Position numbers and translations under genes: made by a program. Positions 23,135 to 25,359 of a stretch of 25,359 bases of DNA are shown one piece after another. The stretch comes from Candidatus Uhrbacteria bacterium (lineage in GTDB: Bacteria > Patescibacteriota > Patescibacteriia > UBA9934 > GWF2-40-263), in assembly GCA_016208545.1 (NCBI GenBank), contig JACQXU010000031.1, positions 1-25,359 of the forward strand. Direction: 5' to 3'. Each line of letters begins with the position of its first letter. Position 1 is the stretch's first letter. The notes under the pieces are model-generated. The model did not search any database, was not told where the DNA came from, and saw nothing but the letters and a program-made list of their open reading frames with translations.

Positions 23135-25024
23135 CTAAATTAAGCTAGCTTTTATGCGTCTTATACCAGAGCCAACAGATTCTTCCTTTAGGATTTTGAA
23201 GCTTCCGAGTTCGCTTGTATTGCTCACATGAGGCCCTCCGCAGACCTCTTTACTGAAAGAATCACCGATAAAATAGACCTTTATTTTGTCGCCAAGGCTT
23301 GCGTATTTGTCTTCAAAAACACCAATTGCTCCTCGCTTTTTTGCTTCATCCAGATTTAATATTTCGAAATGAACTAGAAGATTTTTTTTAATATTTTCAT
23401 TAACGATTGATTCAACTTGTTTAATTTGTTCATCAGTTAGCCGTTCTGGATGTGAAAAATCGAAACGAAGGCGCTCGTGAGTTATGTTTGAACCACGTTG
23501 AAACACATGATCGCCTAGAACTGTTCTAAGCGCTTGATTTAACATGTGTGTTGCGGTGTGAAGTTTGACTGTTTTTTCAGAATGATCTGCAAGCCCGCCG
23601 GCAAATTTTTCAGCGGAGCCAGCGCGAGATAATTCTTGATGATGGCTGGATTCTTCCGCAAAAATTTTTTTGTCAATCACCTGACCTTTTTCGAGCGCCA
23701 TTTCTTCAGTGAGTTCAAGAGGAAAACCGTAAGTTGTATACAACACAAATGCATCCTGTCCAGAGATTTTTCCATGCTCCGAAAAAAACTTTTCAAATTC
23801 GTATTCACCTTTTATCAAAGTTTTTAGGAATTTATTTTCTTCGTCAAGTAATTTTTCTAAAACGGTTTTTTGTTGCTTTTCAAGATGTGGATATTGAGCG
23901 TTGTACGTCTGAACAACAATTTGACCAATTTCTGAACAAAATGTTTTTTGAATCCCTATCTTTTTTCCAAAACGAACAGCTCGTCTGATCAAACGCCTTG
24001 CAAAATATCCTTGATCTTTGTTTGATGGAGTTACGCCGTCAGCAATTAAAAATACAACAGCGCGGATGTGATCCATAATTACTCGAAATGCTCTAGTGTC
24101 TCCCAAAAAAACTTCGTTGTTGTTTGTTGTAGAATTGTATCGGCGTTTTGAAAGTTCCTCAAGTTTTAATCTCATCGGTTCGAGCACATCAATCAAAAAA
24201 ATATCTGGTGTGTTATTTGACGCCGCTGTGATTCGTTCCAGACCTCCGCCGAAGTCAACATTTTTATTTGGAAGAGTTTCAAAACCGGTTTCTGTTTTTT
24301 TGTACTGCATGAAAACATTATTCCCAATCTCCAAAAATCGTCCACAGTCGCAATTGACGTGGCATGGTTGATTTTTGAATTGAGAATTTTCGTGCAATTT
24401 TAGTTCTTCCCCAAAATCCCAAAACATTTCACTGTCAGGTCCGCCTGGTTCACCAACAGGCATATTATCTGGAACACCAGAACGCGACCACCAATTTTTT
24501 TCTTCGTCGTAATAAAAAATTCTGCCGTTTTGCAATCCATCACGCTCTGAAAAATCAACATCAACAGCGTCAATCCCGGCTCCTAAAAATGCTTTTTTCC
24601 AAAATTCGACTGATTCGCTGTCGCGTTGAATTCCCAACGATTCATTTCCACAAAAAACAGTTACGAATAATTTTTCTGGATCGAGTCCGATTTCTTTTGT
24701 CAAAAATTCAAACATCCATTCTATCTGTTCTTTTTTGAAATAATCGCCGAGAGACCAATTTCCAAGCATCTCGAAAAAAGTTGTATGACGGTTATCGCCG
24801 ACTTCGTCAATATCTTGCGAACGGAAACAAGTTTGGCTGTCTGAAATTCGTTTTCCAAGAGGATGCGGCTGACCCAAAAGAAACGGAACCATTGGTTGCA
24901 TTCCAGAACCCGTGAAAAGCGTCGTTGGATCATTTTCAGGCAAAAGCGAAGCCGCGGGCACAATTTTGTGTCCGCGTTTTTCAAAAAAATCCAAGTACTT
25001 TTTTCTAACCTCACTAAGTTTCAC
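23135..25024 (-). CDS. alaS: Alanyl-tRNA synthetase, short form without C-Ala domain
   Basis: This class II synthetase charges tRNA-Ala. At 629 residues it is about 245 shorter than the E. coli enzyme. The catalytic core is complete (CFRSQDIDEVGDNRHTTFFE with motif 2 Arg, GGGLERI motif 3 at 259-265), followed by the tRNA-recognition helices and the editing domain with its zinc set H489xxxH493 and C595xxxH599. The DHHA1/C-Ala region is missing; the protein ends at GSGIRRIKASLI, just after the editing domain. The GTG start at 25024 matches the usual N-terminus (KLSEVRKKYLDFFEKRGH). Editing should be retained, but oligomerisation and tRNA elbow contact through C-Ala are lost. Confidence 0.97.
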   Translation of the reverse strand: MKLSEVRKKYLDFFEKRGHKIVPAASLLPENDPTTLFTGSGMQPMVPFLLGQPHPLGKRISDSQTCFRSQDIDEVGDNRHTTFFEMLGNWSLGDYFKKEQIEWMFEFLTKEIGLDPEKLFVTVFCGNESLGIQRDSESVEFWKKAFLGAGIDAVDVDFSERDGLQNGRIFYYDEEKNWWSRSGVPDNMPVGEPGGPDSEMFWDFGEELKLHENSQFKNQPCHVNCDCGRFLEIGNNVFMQYKKTETGFETLPNKNVDFGGGLERITAASNNTPDIFLIDVLEPMRLKLEELSKRRYNSTTNNNEVFLGDTRAFRVIMDHIRAVVFLIADGVTPSNKDQGYFARRLIRRAVRFGKKIGIQKTFCSEIGQIVVQTYNAQYPHLEKQQKTVLEKLLDEENKFLKTLIKGEYEFEKFFSEHGKISGQDAFVLYTTYGFPLELTEEMALEKGQVIDKKIFAEESSHHQELSRAGSAEKFAGGLADHSEKTVKLHTATHMLNQALRTVLGDHVFQRGSNITHERLRFDFSHPERLTDEQIKQVESIVNENIKKNLLVHFEILNLDEAKKRGAIGVFEDKYASLGDKIKVYFIGDSFSKEVCGGPHVSNTSELGSFKILKEESVGSGIRRIKASLI

Positions 25025-25084
25025 AAAGCAAATTTTTGTATCTTTTTATTTAATGACTAAAGGCTAACAGCTAACGGCTTTATC

Positions 25085-25359
25085 TTACCCAAGTGTTTGC
25101 GTGGCGTCCACTTTCGCTTTTCGCAAAACTCTTTTCTGCATTGAAGAAACAAACGCGTGCATTTCTTCAGACTTCAACATCCAAGCAATCGCAAAATATG
25201 CGAGAAGTCCAATTCCGCCTGAAAAAAGTCCTTGCAAAAATACATTCATGAATGTTTGTAATGGAAAAAAAGCAACAAGCACGTGTTTCAAACTTTGCAT
25301 TATTACTGCGCCAACAAGACCGGCCGCAGAAAGTTTGAAAAGCGATTGTAAAATAGAAG
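25085..25359 (-). CDS. murJ: Lipid II flippase MurJ, C-terminal part (runs off the window)
   Basis: The last 90 codons or so of a membrane protein run in from the window edge. The segment SILQSLFKLSAAGLVGAVIM followed by QSLKHVLVAFFPLQTF and a second helix GLFSGGIGLLAYFAIAWML, with a basic cytoplasmic tail, fits the final helices of MurJ/MviN, which flips lipid II for peptidoglycan synthesis. The first ATG inside the window (25300) is internal, as the frame stays open to the edge. The gene ends 60 nt before alaS. Other MOP-family flippases cannot be fully excluded from this fragment. Confidence 0.7.
   Translation of the reverse strand, partial: SILQSLFKLSAAGLVGAVIMQSLKHVLVAFFPLQTFMNVFLQGLFSGGIGLLAYFAIAWMLKSEEMHAFVSSMQKRVLRKAKVDATQTLG

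Noticed and set aside
25058..25078. GCTAAC direct repeat between murJ and alaS
   Set aside because: Only two short units; no array, attachment site or tRNA-like structure.

Overview
The window looks like a chromosomal segment from a reduced-genome bacterium of the Candidate Phyla Radiation / Patescibacteria type. It is AT-rich and very compact, with 1-16 nt gaps, ATGA overlaps and even an 89-nt convergent overlap. TAA, TAG and TGA are all used as ordinary stops, and many starts lack a Shine-Dalgarno sequence. The core proteins are trimmed: RpoA lacks its C-terminal domain, AlaRS lacks the C-Ala domain, and PriA has lost its ATPase motifs. The lineage is inferred from this style; there is no marker such as 16S rRNA. 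No tRNA, rRNA, CRISPR array or insertion sequence was seen, and no gene-free stretch exceeds about 140 nt.

Layout. (1) 1-137: two perfect inverted repeats. (2) 138-3768, minus: an operon of wecG/tagA glycosyltransferase, gltX, an M23 murein hydrolase with coiled coil, and a two-helix membrane protein. (3) 3837-4694, plus: a nucleotidyltransferase-like protein, transcribed divergently. (4) 4691-12915, plus: a consensus promoter with a perfect CIRCE operator drives clpB, followed without visible terminators by a secreted lysozyme-like repeat protein, a MEMO/LigB-family protein, a priA-def fusion, and fmt broken by one in-frame stop. (5) 12827-18436, minus: a surface-polysaccharide cluster with a flippase fused to a GT4 glycosyltransferase, two GT2 enzymes and an O-antigen ligase/polymerase. 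(6) 18475-19408: a GC-richer orphan gene with its own promoter, strong Shine-Dalgarno and terminator. (7) 19407-23096, minus: the infA-rpmJ-rpsM-rpsK-rpsD-rpoA-rplQ-rplM-rpsI operon with a strong promoter and a terminator. (8) 23135-25359, minus: alaS and the C-terminal part of murJ.

Main themes: envelope building (flippase, glycosyltransferases, ligase, TagA, M23, MurJ), translation (ribosomal operon, GltX, AlaRS, deformylase/formyltransferase) and heat-shock control (CIRCE-clpB). The points most worth a second look are: a palindromic repeat family, one copy of which is translated in frame inside the flippase-GT4 protein; a ClpB with a ClpC-like VGF loop; a PriA pseudo-helicase fused to peptide deformylase through a GC-rich patch; the nonsense codon in fmt; and the compositionally foreign orphan gene next to the ribosomal operon.
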